Source of the DNA: an uncultured Mycoplasmatota bacterium
Lineage (GTDB): Bacteria > Bacillota_I > Bacilli_A > RF39 > UBA660
DNA: 64,000 nucleotides
Direction: 5' to 3'
Assembly: GCA_947165285.1 (NCBI GenBank)
Contig: CAMUZS010000001.1
Span: forward strand, 62,001-126,000
In this document: piece after piece, positions 45,635 through 53,225 of the stretch
Layout: the number at the start of each line of letters is the position of its first letter
How positions within the stretch are numbered: the first letter of the stretch is position 1
Notes under the pieces: model-generated
Seen by the model: only the letters and a program-made list of their open reading frames with translations
The model's database searches: none
What the model was told of the DNA's origin: nothing
Translations under genes and position numbers: made by a program

Positions 45635-46351
45635 ATGTATTTTTCTTTTATTTTAACTTTGTTAGCAGGATTATCTACTTGTATTGGATTTTTATTTACT
45701 TTTTTTAAAATTAAGAATATTAAGAAATTTATATGTATATCACTTTCTTTTGCAATGGGAGTAATGATTTTAATTAGTATTAAAGAATTAATACCAAATT
45801 CAGCTAAATTTATACTAATTAGATTTAATTTAATAATTTCACTATCAATATTAATAATTGCTCCAATAAGTATATTTTTGATATTAAAAATTCTAAATAA
45901 AAATATTGATAATAATAATTCATTATATAGAGTAGGGGTATTAAATACAATTAGTTTAATATTACATAATATTCCCGAAGGAATAGTAACATTTATGACC
46001 ACATTTACTAATTATTCTCTAGGAATTAAATTAACTTTAGCAATAATGGCTCATAACATACCAGAAGGCATTGGTATAAGTATTCCAATTTATTATTCTA
46101 CTAAAAGTAGGGGAAGGGCATTTTTATATACTTTAATTGCAGGAATTTCAGAATTTATTGGTGCTCTTTTAGTATTTATTTTTTTTAAAAATTATATAAG
46201 TATTACCATTATTAATATTTTTATTTATATAATTGGTTGTTTAATGATAATTATTAGTATTAAAGAAATATTACCAGAAACTTTAAAATATAATAATAAG
46301 ATCTGGATATTAAAGGGGATAGTAATATCATTATTAATATTATTAGTATAA
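45635..46351 (+). CDS. ZIP-family metal transporter
   Basis: 238 residues with about eight membrane helices and two HNIPEG motifs (LHNIPEGIVTF in helix 4 and AHNIPEGIGIS in helix 5), which form the binuclear metal site of ZIP transporters (ZupT group). It imports zinc or other divalent metals. GGTGATT precedes the ATG. It follows the preceding gene by 31 bases. An inverted repeat of 10 bp (ATTATGTTAA/TTAACATAAT) starts right after the stop but lacks a T tract. Confidence 0.85.
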   Translation: MYFSFILTLLAGLSTCIGFLFTFFKIKNIKKFICISLSFAMGVMILISIKELIPNSAKFILIRFNLIISLSILIIAPISIFLILKILNKNIDNNNSLYRVGVLNTISLILHNIPEGIVTFMTTFTNYSLGIKLTLAIMAHNIPEGIGISIPIYYSTKSRGRAFLYTLIAGISEFIGALLVFIFFKNYISITIINIFIYIIGCLMIIISIKEILPETLKYNNKIWILKGIVISLLILLV

Positions 46352-46381
46352 TTATGTTAAAAGGTTATCGGTTAACATAAT
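46351..46381 (+). repeat. Inverted repeat after the ZIP gene
   Basis: ATTATGTTAA and TTAACATAAT around an 11-base centre; starts on the stop codon. A stable RNA hairpin, possible weak terminator or RNA stabiliser. Confidence 0.6.
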
Positions 46382-46590
46382 ATATATTATTTACTTTTGT
46401 ATATTTTATTAAATATTAGTAATTATAATATACAATTATTATATAAGTATTATTATTTATTATATATATTGATTATATTTAATATATTAATAGTTAATAA
46501 ATGATTATTATAATTTATATATTATTATTTTATATTTATTATATATTACTCTTTAATATTATTCTAATATAATAAATATATATTAGGTAA
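46382..46590. other. Extremely AT-rich intergenic stretch
   Basis: About 200 bases with only about one G or C in 15 to 20, composed of TA/AT tracts. No reading frame with a ribosome site, no DnaA-box cluster and no long repeat is visible. It lies between the ends of convergent genes. Confidence 0.7.
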
Positions 46591-46652
46591 TTAAAAAAAA
46601 TTAGCAATTGATATGATAGATTATCCATCTACATCAATTTCGATTGCTAATT
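46590..46652 (-). terminator. Long hairpin terminator of the HTH gene
   Basis: On the minus strand AAATTAGCAAT ... ATTGCTAATTT with an inner stem and T8 afterwards. Confidence 0.8.
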
Positions 46653-46656
46653 TTTA

Positions 46657-47427
46657 TTATACTTTTCTTGATTCAATTTCTGCTATCTTTTCAAATACTT
46701 CCTCAGCATTTGAATTATTAATTTCGCTATAACCAAGTTCAGCTAATGCTTGTAATTTAACTGTATTTAATTGTTGAGTACGAGATTGTTGTTCTTCTTT
46801 TTTTACTTCGATATCTTTAAGCCATCTTTTATGTGTTTCTTTAATTCTAGCACGTGAGGCTCCCCCATTATTATATAGTGATAGGGCAGAATATAAAATT
46901 CCTTCAAATATAAATTGTTTATCCTCATCAAAAACATATTCTTCTGGATCAGTAAATCCCATTGTTTTACTTATATAACCACACATATATTTTATTTCTG
47001 GTACGTTATCAATGGATTGTAACATATGATATAAGTAAGTAAATATATGTTGGCTTTCTTTGCCCTTCTCTTCATCTCTTAATCTATCTTTAATTATATC
47101 AATTATATCCGCTAATAACTTTTGAGATTCTTTATTTAAACCTTTTAAATCAAGATAATTTTCAACATCTGATGCATTTTTAACACCTTGATTTAAACGA
47201 GATTCAACTGCCATAATAAAATCTGTTGTAACTTCAATATTATCGATTTCTTTAGTATCTTCAATACCCAAAAGTTTTAAAAGTAATACTTTTTTTTCTT
47301 TTGGCCATTTATTAATATCATCTAAATCTAAATAGTTATATACCATTTGTCTAGATACTCCTAAATATTTTGCTAATCTTACTTTTGATATTCCAAGACT
47401 TTGAAATAGGTCATATAATTTCTTCAT
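46657..47427 (-). CDS. HTH-domain transcriptional regulator, unusual
   Basis: 256 residues. The first 55 residues hold a helix-turn-helix of XRE type (KVRLAKYLGVSRQMVYNYL). The remaining 200 residues are helical, acidic, without a sensor family that I recognise (contains YMCGYISKTMGFTDPEEYVF and a Gln/Arg-rich C-terminal helix). It resembles no common metabolite-binding domain. The promoter contains possible operator half-sites. Codon choice is a little richer in G and C than its neighbours. Divergence from mnmA is none: both are on the minus strand. Confidence 0.7.
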   Translation of the reverse strand: MKKLYDLFQSLGISKVRLAKYLGVSRQMVYNYLDLDDINKWPKEKKVLLLKLLGIEDTKEIDNIEVTTDFIMAVESRLNQGVKNASDVENYLDLKGLNKESQKLLADIIDIIKDRLRDEEKGKESQHIFTYLYHMLQSIDNVPEIKYMCGYISKTMGFTDPEEYVFDEDKQFIFEGILYSALSLYNNGGASRARIKETHKRWLKDIEVKKEEQQSRTQQLNTVKLQALAELGYSEINNSNAEEVFEKIAEIESRKV

Positions 47428-47463
47428 CGTTTTCTACTCTTCCCTTCACTTTTTACATTTTCT

Positions 47464-47491
47464 ATTATATCATTTTTACTTTACATGTCAA
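47464..47491 (-). promoter_or_regulatory. Promoter of the HTH gene
   Basis: TTGACA, 16 bases ending TGa, TATAAT on the minus strand. Overlapping TTGT-N3-ACAA (47492-47503) next to the -35 could be an operator for autoregulation. Confidence 0.7.
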
Positions 47492-47517
47492 TTGTAAGAC
47501 AATAAAATTTTTTCTTT

Positions 47518-48627
47518 TTAATTCAAATACCATAAATCTTCATTATTTTTTCTTACTTTATCAATTATACCTGAACCAATACATTCTTCACCAAGATATA
47601 AAACGCACGCTTGTCCAGGAGTAACAGCTTTAGCTAAACCCTTATATTTTACTCTAATATGATCATCATCAATATATTCAAGTTCAACTGGATGATCTTC
47701 ACCACGATATCTAAATTTTGCTAGAGCAAATGTTGGATGAACACTAGATATAAAATTAATATTAGAAATAATACATTCATCACTTAATAAATACTCTGGT
47801 GTATCAGAAAATGCTACATATAATACATTATCTTTTACATTTTTACCACAAACATAGTGTCGATTTAAATTACCAGAAATTCCAACATTTCTTCTTTGAC
47901 CAATTGTATAATTCATTAATCCATTATGTTTTCCAATTACCTTCTTAGTTTTAACATCAATAATATCTCCAGGGTTAGGTTTAAGATAATTATGAATAAA
48001 TTTTTGATAATTTCTTTCTCCAATAAAACAAATACCAGTAGAATCTTTTTTATGCGCTGTTTCTAAATGAAGTTCATCAGCTATTTTTCTTACGTCTTCT
48101 TTTTGAAGTTCTCCAATTGGAAATAATACATTTTTAAAATTTTGAGCATTAACTTGTGCTAAAAAATAAGTTTGATCTTTATTATTATCTAATCCTCTTA
48201 ACAATTTATTACCTACTCTTCTTGCATAATGACCTGTTGCAATATAATCAGCACCTAATTTTTTTGCTTCTTTAATAAATAAATCAAATTTTATATATTT
48301 ATTACACATAAGATCTGGATTTGGAGTTCTTCCAAGTTTTAATTCTTCTAAAAAGTAAGTAAATACATCATCCCAATACTCTTTTATAAAATCAACTCTA
48401 TGAAGAGGAATATCTAATTGTTTACATACCTCTAATGCATCATTATAATCTTGTTCTTGAGGACAAATATTTTGATCAAATGTTGGATTTCCTTCAATAT
48501 CATTATTTAAGGCTGCATCCCAATTTCGCATGAATAAACCAATAACATTATATCCTTCTTTTTTTAAAAGATATGCTGCTACAGATGAATCTACTCCTCC
48601 ACTCATTCCAATTACTACAGTTTCCAA
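47518..48627 (-). CDS. mnmA: tRNA-specific 2-thiouridylase
   Basis: 369 residues. PP-loop GMSGGVDSSVAAYLL at the N-terminus, NPDLMCNKYIKF with the first catalytic Cys, and STGICFIGERNYQKF with the second. It adds sulfur to U34 of tRNAs for Lys, Glu and Gln. TTG start at 48627 is preferred, because GGAGTGA overlaps the upstream GTG. No cysteine desulfurase gene is next to it, although that is the common partner. Confidence 0.95.
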   Translation of the reverse strand: METVVIGMSGGVDSSVAAYLLKKEGYNVIGLFMRNWDAALNNDIEGNPTFDQNICPQEQDYNDALEVCKQLDIPLHRVDFIKEYWDDVFTYFLEELKLGRTPNPDLMCNKYIKFDLFIKEAKKLGADYIATGHYARRVGNKLLRGLDNNKDQTYFLAQVNAQNFKNVLFPIGELQKEDVRKIADELHLETAHKKDSTGICFIGERNYQKFIHNYLKPNPGDIIDVKTKKVIGKHNGLMNYTIGQRRNVGISGNLNRHYVCGKNVKDNVLYVAFSDTPEYLLSDECIISNINFISSVHPTFALAKFRYRGEDHPVELEYIDDDHIRVKYKGLAKAVTPGQACVLYLGEECIGSGIIDKVRKNNEDLWYLN

Positions 48628-48653
48628 TAAAATCACTCCATAAACTATGGTTA

Positions 48654-49214
48654 TTATAGCACATTTATTATTATTTTTAACATAAAGTTAGAAAAAATAT
48701 ATATTATTAGATCGTTTATTGTAATAATAATAATTATTAAAAATATTGATACTAAATTTGCTTTTATATTTTTTTTATTTCTATAAAATATATTGTTTAT
48801 CATATTCTTAATTAAATCATGTATTTTTAATAAATATAATAAAAAAAATAATATAAATATTGTTTTAAATAATATATTATATAATATACCAAATATTAAG
48901 CCATTTAAAACATATTTTTGACTTAAAAACGATAAAGTGAATCCAATTGACATCCCTTCATAAAAAAGATAAAAAATGCCTCCAAAATAGCCTATTATTG
49001 TGTAACTAATTAATAATATTATTGATAATAATATTAAATGGTACCAAATATTATTAATTTGATTATTTATTAAATTATCTTTTAAATTATTTATAGTATT
49101 TAAATCAATATTACAATTATTATAAATAATAAAACCAGAAATGATACTAACAATAAATAAGACACTCAAAAAAGTTAAAAGATACTTCCTTCTTTTAATA
49201 TAATTTATTATCAT
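48654..49214 (-). CDS. Multi-helix membrane protein, SpoIIM-like
   Basis: 186 residues with five or six hydrophobic segments. The middle part (YEGMSIGFTLSFLSQKYVLNGLIFGILYNIL) has the glycine-phased look of the SpoIIM/DUF95 family; overall similarity by eye is modest. SpoIIM is part of the engulfment machinery in sporulating bacteria, but related DUF95 proteins occur in non-sporulators. GGTGA precedes the chosen ATG. It lies 27 bases before mnmA and is likely in the same operon. Confidence 0.5.
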   Translation of the reverse strand: MIINYIKRRKYLLTFLSVLFIVSIISGFIIYNNCNIDLNTINNLKDNLINNQINNIWYHLILLSIILLISYTIIGYFGGIFYLFYEGMSIGFTLSFLSQKYVLNGLIFGILYNILFKTIFILFFLLYLLKIHDLIKNMINNIFYRNKKNIKANLVSIFLIIIIITINDLIIYIFSNFMLKIIINVL

Positions 49215-49255
49215 TATCTTCACCATTAAAGTATATTGTTTAAAAATTAAAAATA

Positions 49256-49264
49256 TGATAAAAT
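49256..49264 (+). promoter_or_regulatory. Extended -10 (TGaTAAAAT)
   Basis: TGATAAAAT 29 bases before the small DUF4044-like gene. Confidence 0.45.
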
Positions 49265-49293
49265 GTTAATTGTAGTTTAAAGGAGATAATAAT

Positions 49294-49392
49294 ATGAGTA
49301 ATAAAGCAAGTAAAATAATGGTATGGGTACTAATAATAATAATGGTTATATCTGTTATAGGATCATTTATTTTACCATTATTTGCCAAATAA
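49294..49392 (+). CDS. Small membrane peptide, DUF4044-like
   Basis: 32 residues: MSNKASKIMVWV then a hydrophobic helix and a short end (FAK). Perfect AAAGGAGAT is 8 bases before the ATG. The KIMVWV-I-M-x-I-x-G plan is that of DUF4044 peptides found widely in Bacilli. It is the only plus-strand gene in this section and may be overlooked by annotation because of its size. Confidence 0.65.
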   Translation: MSNKASKIMVWVLIIIMVISVIGSFILPLFAK

Positions 49393-49422
49393 AAAACTCT
49401 AGAAAGTACTAGAATTTTGTTC
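49388..49422. terminator. Terminator between convergent small genes
   Basis: Minus strand: ATTCTAG / CTAGAGT with a 6-base loop and T6 tail for the next gene, whose stop lies in the 3' arm; on the plus strand only a weak hairpin. Confidence 0.6.
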
Positions 49423-50061
49423 ATAAGAGATATATTCACTATCTCTTCTTTTTATTCTAAAGAAATCTTCATCTAAATTATTATAAGATTCTAGATATTT
49501 TTCTTTTAATTCATCGCTAATTAAAGGATTTTTTAATTTACCATCAAATTCATTTAATTCCTTTTCTTTTCCTTCAATGTATCTTTCTTCAATTAAAGCT
49601 TCTAGTAAATCTTCTTTAATAAATTTATTAGATGATACCAAAATATATGCCCCATAAATACTTTCCATAAGAGCATAAGCTACAAGTTCTATTATAAAAT
49701 CTTTACTATATCCATGATTAGTGATTTTTTGAGAACGATAATAATTAAATGATGAATCATTTAAAGTAAAATTTTGTTCTTTAATACCAAACGATGCCAT
49801 AGCAAAATGACATAAGATTTGTATTAAATCTATGTTTTGTAACATTTTTGCTTTTGCTCTTCCGTCATATTTTGATGAAATAAATTCATATTTATCACCA
49901 ATATCTATTCCATCTGGAACAACACTATAATCATCAAATAATACTAATTTAATTGCCCCAACAGCATTTCTAGTTCCCTTTGATTCTTTAGTCCCAAAAA
50001 ATATATCATCTAACCAATCTGTTTTACATCTTTTCATTTCAGTAAAATAATTTGAATTCAT
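49399..50061 (-). CDS. Unknown cytosolic protein, 220 aa
   Basis: No family recognised. It starts MNSNYFTEMKRCKTDWLDDIFFGTKESKGTR in character, polar throughout, mixed helix and strand, with no membrane segment. Residues around VLFDDYSVVPDGIDIGDKYEFI look like a beta core. GAAGGTG stands 7 bases before the chosen ATG rather than the earlier GTG. Monocistronic: a gap with promoter-like AT sequence on the upstream side and a terminator on its stop codon. Confidence 0.55.
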   Translation of the reverse strand: MNSNYFTEMKRCKTDWLDDIFFGTKESKGTRNAVGAIKLVLFDDYSVVPDGIDIGDKYEFISSKYDGRAKAKMLQNIDLIQILCHFAMASFGIKEQNFTLNDSSFNYYRSQKITNHGYSKDFIIELVAYALMESIYGAYILVSSNKFIKEDLLEALIEERYIEGKEKELNEFDGKLKNPLISDELKEKYLESYNNLDEDFFRIKRRDSEYISYEQNSSTF

Positions 50062-50107
50062 ATTATACACCTTCTACTATAAGTTATATTATCATAAATT
50101 ATAAAAT

Positions 50108-50142
50108 AAAAAAAGATGGAAATTTAATTTTCACCTTTTTCT
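50108..50142 (-). terminator. Terminator with the spoIVB-like stop codon in the loop
   Basis: GGTGAAAAT / ATTTCCATC (one mismatch), loop exactly TAA, then T7 on the minus strand. Confidence 0.75.
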
Positions 50143-51095
50143 AACATATTTATAATACTTATTCCATATCCATTTTTTACTGAATCAATTGAAACATGAG
50201 TTACTGCACCTATTAATTTATTATTTTGAACAATAGGTGATCCACTCATTCCCTGTACTATACCACCTGTTTTATCTAATAATTCTTGATCTTCTACTTC
50301 AAAATAAAAATTTTTAGTATCATTATCAGCATCAATTTTTAATATATTTATTTTATATGATTTTACTTCGTTATCATCTAATGCTGTATAGATATATGCT
50401 TCACCCTTTTTTACTTCTTTTGAATCTAATATATCAATTAAATTATCATTTTCTAAATCACCATTATATGTTCCATATATTCCTTCATTTATATTTTTTT
50501 TAACTTCACCATATATTTTTTCAGGGTAATACTTAGCATTTTTTGTACCCGGTGTTCCATCTATACTTCTAGTTATACTTGTAACTAATACTTTAAAAAT
50601 ATTTCCTGTTTTAACTTCTATTTTAGTGTTAGTATTACTTTCTACTACTTCATGTCCTAAACATCCAAATATTTTTGTTTCTGGATCAATATATGTCATT
50701 GTACCTAACCCTTTTAAATTATCTTTTACATAAAGACCAGTTTTATATGTTCCATCAACTTTTTCTAAAGTCAGAGTTGTCTCTTTTTCTTTATTATTAT
50801 GATTATATGTTATATTTACCTTAGAGTCTTCAACATTTTCTTCAATTAATTTAATTAATTCATTAATAGAATTTACTTCAATATTATTAACTTTAGTTAT
50901 ATAATCCCCTATTTTTAATTTTGAATCATTTATTGAATTATTTATTTTATAAAATCCAACTACCATTATTCCTTTACTTTCAACAGAAATTCCTATATTT
51001 TGACCACCTAGTATTACTTTATTTGAATATGCCAATATTTTAATTGGAATAAATAATATTAACAGAAAAAATATAATATAGTTTTTATTTTTCAT
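50124..51095 (-). CDS. SpoIVB-like serine peptidase (S55 family)
   Basis: 323 residues: an N-terminal membrane helix, a PDZ domain (about 40-110, ending TGLYVKDNLKG), and the S55 peptidase with LGHEV (His) and GIVQGMSGSPIVQNNKLIGAVTHV (Ser nucleophile). SpoIVB is a signalling protease across membranes that triggers sigma-K processing in the mother cell. No other sigma-K pathway genes are visible, so it may have a different role or be a relic. Start after GGTGA at 51095. The stop codon is exactly the loop of its terminator. Confidence 0.85.
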   Translation of the reverse strand: MKNKNYIIFFLLILFIPIKILAYSNKVILGGQNIGISVESKGIMVVGFYKINNSINDSKLKIGDYITKVNNIEVNSINELIKLIEENVEDSKVNITYNHNNKEKETTLTLEKVDGTYKTGLYVKDNLKGLGTMTYIDPETKIFGCLGHEVVESNTNTKIEVKTGNIFKVLVTSITRSIDGTPGTKNAKYYPEKIYGEVKKNINEGIYGTYNGDLENDNLIDILDSKEVKKGEAYIYTALDDNEVKSYKINILKIDADNDTKNFYFEVEDQELLDKTGGIVQGMSGSPIVQNNKLIGAVTHVSIDSVKNGYGISIINMLEKGEN

Positions 51096-51162
51096 ATTTA
51101 TCACCATTATTATTATTTCTTATTTTTATTTAAATAATAATCCAATAATTGGAATGTATAAA

Positions 51163-51186
51163 AAAACATCTATTTTAGATGCTTTT
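51163..51186 (-). terminator. Terminator of the sortase operon, overlapping the stop
   Basis: CATCTA / TAGATG with a 3-base loop and a run of T on the minus strand; the stop TAG is part of the 3' arm. Confidence 0.75.
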
Positions 51187-51970
51187 TCTTAATTATTATC
51201 TCTATTATTATAGATAATATAAAATAAATTATTGTTATTATTAATAATCTACTTAATAAATTATTTATAATACTTTTAACTATAGATGATAGTGAATTGT
51301 TATAAAACATTAAATTTGATATATCTACATGATTTTTAATATAAAAATATATGAAAATATATACAAATGATGTAAATAATAACAAAATACTATAAGATTT
51401 ATATAGTTCTTTTCTTTTATAAATTATTATTACTAATAAAGAAATTATTGAAAGTATAAGTGTAATAGTAACTATAATATTAATCATCTTAAAGGACTTT
51501 TCTGCTTGTTCTATAACACTTCCTGGAATAATATTTTTTTTATAAACTTCAATCATTATATTTACATATCTATTTATATCATTTTGACTTTCTACAACTA
51601 ATTTATTATCTTTTATATATTTATTTATATTAGTATTTAATTTTGATTTTAATCTCTCATTATGATTTTCTATCTTTTCATTACTATAAAAATCTATAAT
51701 TATATTCTCAGTATCTTGTTTTAAATCTTCAATAGTAAATAAATTTTCTAATATAACTTTATCAAATCCAGATGATGGTATATTATTTAACATTTCTTCA
51801 TAAATATCATCATATAACTTATTATAATAATTATCCTTTTCAATTATATTTAAAACAAAATTATAATTTAATATTGTTGATTTTAAAAATATTGTTGTTG
51901 TTATAAGTAATATAATAATTGATATAAAAAACACAAATAAATAATTTTTAATTTGTTTTAATACTTTCAT
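51170..51970 (-). CDS. Unknown membrane protein in the sortase operon
   Basis: 266 residues: one N-terminal membrane helix (YLFVFFISIIILLITTTIFL), an extracellular-type helical domain of about 140 residues, and three C-terminal membrane helices with a basic end (IIKKKHLK). Starts inside the sortase coding region (23-base overlap), so it is coupled to sortase expression. It is probably on the same side of the membrane as the sortase and may act with it. Family not recognised. The N-terminal GAAGGTG precedes the ATG at 51970. Confidence 0.6.
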   Translation of the reverse strand: MKVLKQIKNYLFVFFISIIILLITTTIFLKSTILNYNFVLNIIEKDNYYNKLYDDIYEEMLNNIPSSGFDKVILENLFTIEDLKQDTENIIIDFYSNEKIENHNERLKSKLNTNINKYIKDNKLVVESQNDINRYVNIMIEVYKKNIIPGSVIEQAEKSFKMINIIVTITLILSIISLLVIIIYKRKELYKSYSILLLFTSFVYIFIYFYIKNHVDISNLMFYNNSLSSIVKSIINNLLSRLLIITIIYFILSIIIEIIIKKKHLK

Positions 51971-52601
51971 AGTCAACACCTTCTAATTTTGCATAAACAA
52001 CATATCTTCTACTTGAATGACCTAAAGCGTTTTTAGGATAACAAGTATACATCATAAGAACTTCTTTATTATTTTTAATTGATAATGACTTTTCATCATT
52101 ATCTCTAATTATTTTTATATCATATACTTTATATGTAAATTTACCATAAATTGTTTCAATTTCAACAATAGCTTTCTTTTTTACGTTATATAAATTTTGA
52201 AAATAAGTATTATTATGTCCAGTTAAAATAACACTTCCACCTTCTCCAGGAAAAAAGCTATCTATATTATGACCTATACCATTTTTTAATAGATCTAAAG
52301 TATTGCCATGATATATAGGATATTCTAAATTAACACTAGGTATTTTTAATGTAGCAAATACACTTCCATAAACTGGATGATCTAATAATTTTTTAGTATC
52401 TTTATCAAATCGAACATTTTTATTATCGATATTATTAACTTTTACTGCTTGAGAATTTAATGCATTTAAATATTCATCAATATTTTTTTTACTTGTCACT
52501 AATATAATAGTTAGGAAAAAGGCTGCAAAGAGAAAGGATATAATTATTTTATTTACTATTTCCTTATTCTTTTGATAAAAATCAATTATTTTTTGTTTCA
52601 A
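51948..52601 (-). CDS. Sortase, class D/E-like
   Basis: 217 residues: N-terminal membrane helix (IISFLFAAFFLTIILV), then the sortase barrel with LTGHNN (catalytic His), MYTCYP (catalytic Cys) and SSRRYVVYA (catalytic Arg) in the expected order. The TCYP form is seen in housekeeping-type class D/E enzymes. It would attach proteins with C-terminal sorting signals such as the NPKTG protein at 16.5 kb. The start is a TTG with CGGAG 9 bases upstream. It is preceded in the operon by a 25-residue peptide and followed by an overlapping membrane protein gene. Confidence 0.85.
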   Translation of the reverse strand: MKQKIIDFYQKNKEIVNKIIISFLFAAFFLTIILVTSKKNIDEYLNALNSQAVKVNNIDNKNVRFDKDTKKLLDHPVYGSVFATLKIPSVNLEYPIYHGNTLDLLKNGIGHNIDSFFPGEGGSVILTGHNNTYFQNLYNVKKKAIVEIETIYGKFTYKVYDIKIIRDNDEKSLSIKNNKEVLMMYTCYPKNALGHSSRRYVVYAKLEGVDYESIKTN

Positions 52602-52659
52602 AATTTAAAACTCCGAATAAAAAAATAGTAATTAAAATTAAATTGATAGTATTTATCAT
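52582..52659 (-). CDS. 25-residue membrane peptide upstream of sortase
   Basis: MINTINLILITIFLFGVLNF then a short polar end. A perfect AGGAGGG is 7 bases before the ATG, stronger than the sortase's own TTG start. The frame overlaps the sortase start by 20 bases, so the peptide may couple sortase translation. Single membrane helix. Easily missed by gene callers. Confidence 0.5.
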   Translation of the reverse strand: MINTINLILITIFLFGVLNFETKNN

Positions 52660-52692
52660 AACCTTTCCCTCCTATTTAAAACAACAATTTTT

Positions 52693-52720
52693 ATTATACA
52701 ACATTATAATAAAATTACAA
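52693..52720 (-). promoter_or_regulatory. Promoter of the sortase operon
   Basis: TTGTAA, 16 bases, TATAAT on the minus strand, about 20 bases before the AGGAGGG of the small peptide gene. Confidence 0.65.
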
Positions 52721-52730
52721 GAAAAAAGAT

Positions 52731-53207
52731 TTATTTAGTAATAAATCTTCTCCTATTTTTAAATTTATGTAATATAAAAATAATTAAACAAGTCATAATT
52801 CCTCCACTAGTATCAATTAATATATCTATAAATTGTCCTGATCTACCTATAATGAATAATTGGTGTATTTCATCCCATGTTGCAAAAATTAAACATATGA
52901 TAATAGCACACAAGTATTTATTATATACTCTAAAGAGATTTAATGCAAGAATAATTAATATCGTTAGAATAAAATATTCACTAAAATGAATAAATTTACG
53001 AACAATATAATTATATTTTGTAGCTAATTTGTTAACGTAATTATCGTCTATTTCTTTATTAGTTATTTTATAAGATATTTTTATTACATTACTAATTAAA
53101 TTTACACTTTTAGAATTTGATTCTTTTGAAGGTGTATTTGAAAAACAAAATATTATTATTAACCAAAATAATACTAATAATAATCTAATAAATATTTTTT
53201 TATTCAT
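52731..53207 (-). CDS. VanZ-family membrane protein
   Basis: 158 residues, four membrane helices, with the family plan: LLLVLFWLIIIFCFSNTPSKES at the start, RKFIHFSEYFIL and WDEIHQLFIIGRSGQFIDILIDTSGG (the conserved D-E-x-H/Q-x-x-x-x-x-R-x-x-x-x-x-D-x-x-x-D). VanZ gives low-level teicoplanin resistance in enterococci; in most genomes its role is unknown. AGAGGTG precedes the ATG. It ends 20 bases after the flippase-LCP gene on the same strand. Confidence 0.85.
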   Translation of the reverse strand: MNKKIFIRLLLVLFWLIIIFCFSNTPSKESNSKSVNLISNVIKISYKITNKEIDDNYVNKLATKYNYIVRKFIHFSEYFILTILIILALNLFRVYNKYLCAIIICLIFATWDEIHQLFIIGRSGQFIDILIDTSGGIMTCLIIFILHKFKNRRRFITK

Positions 53208-53225
53208 AAATACACCTCTTTTCTA

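Noticed and set aside
45631-46002. 123-codon minus-strand frame inside the ZIP gene
   Set aside because: Antisense of a membrane protein in an AT-rich genome; no ribosome site, and ZIP motifs fix the plus-strand reading.
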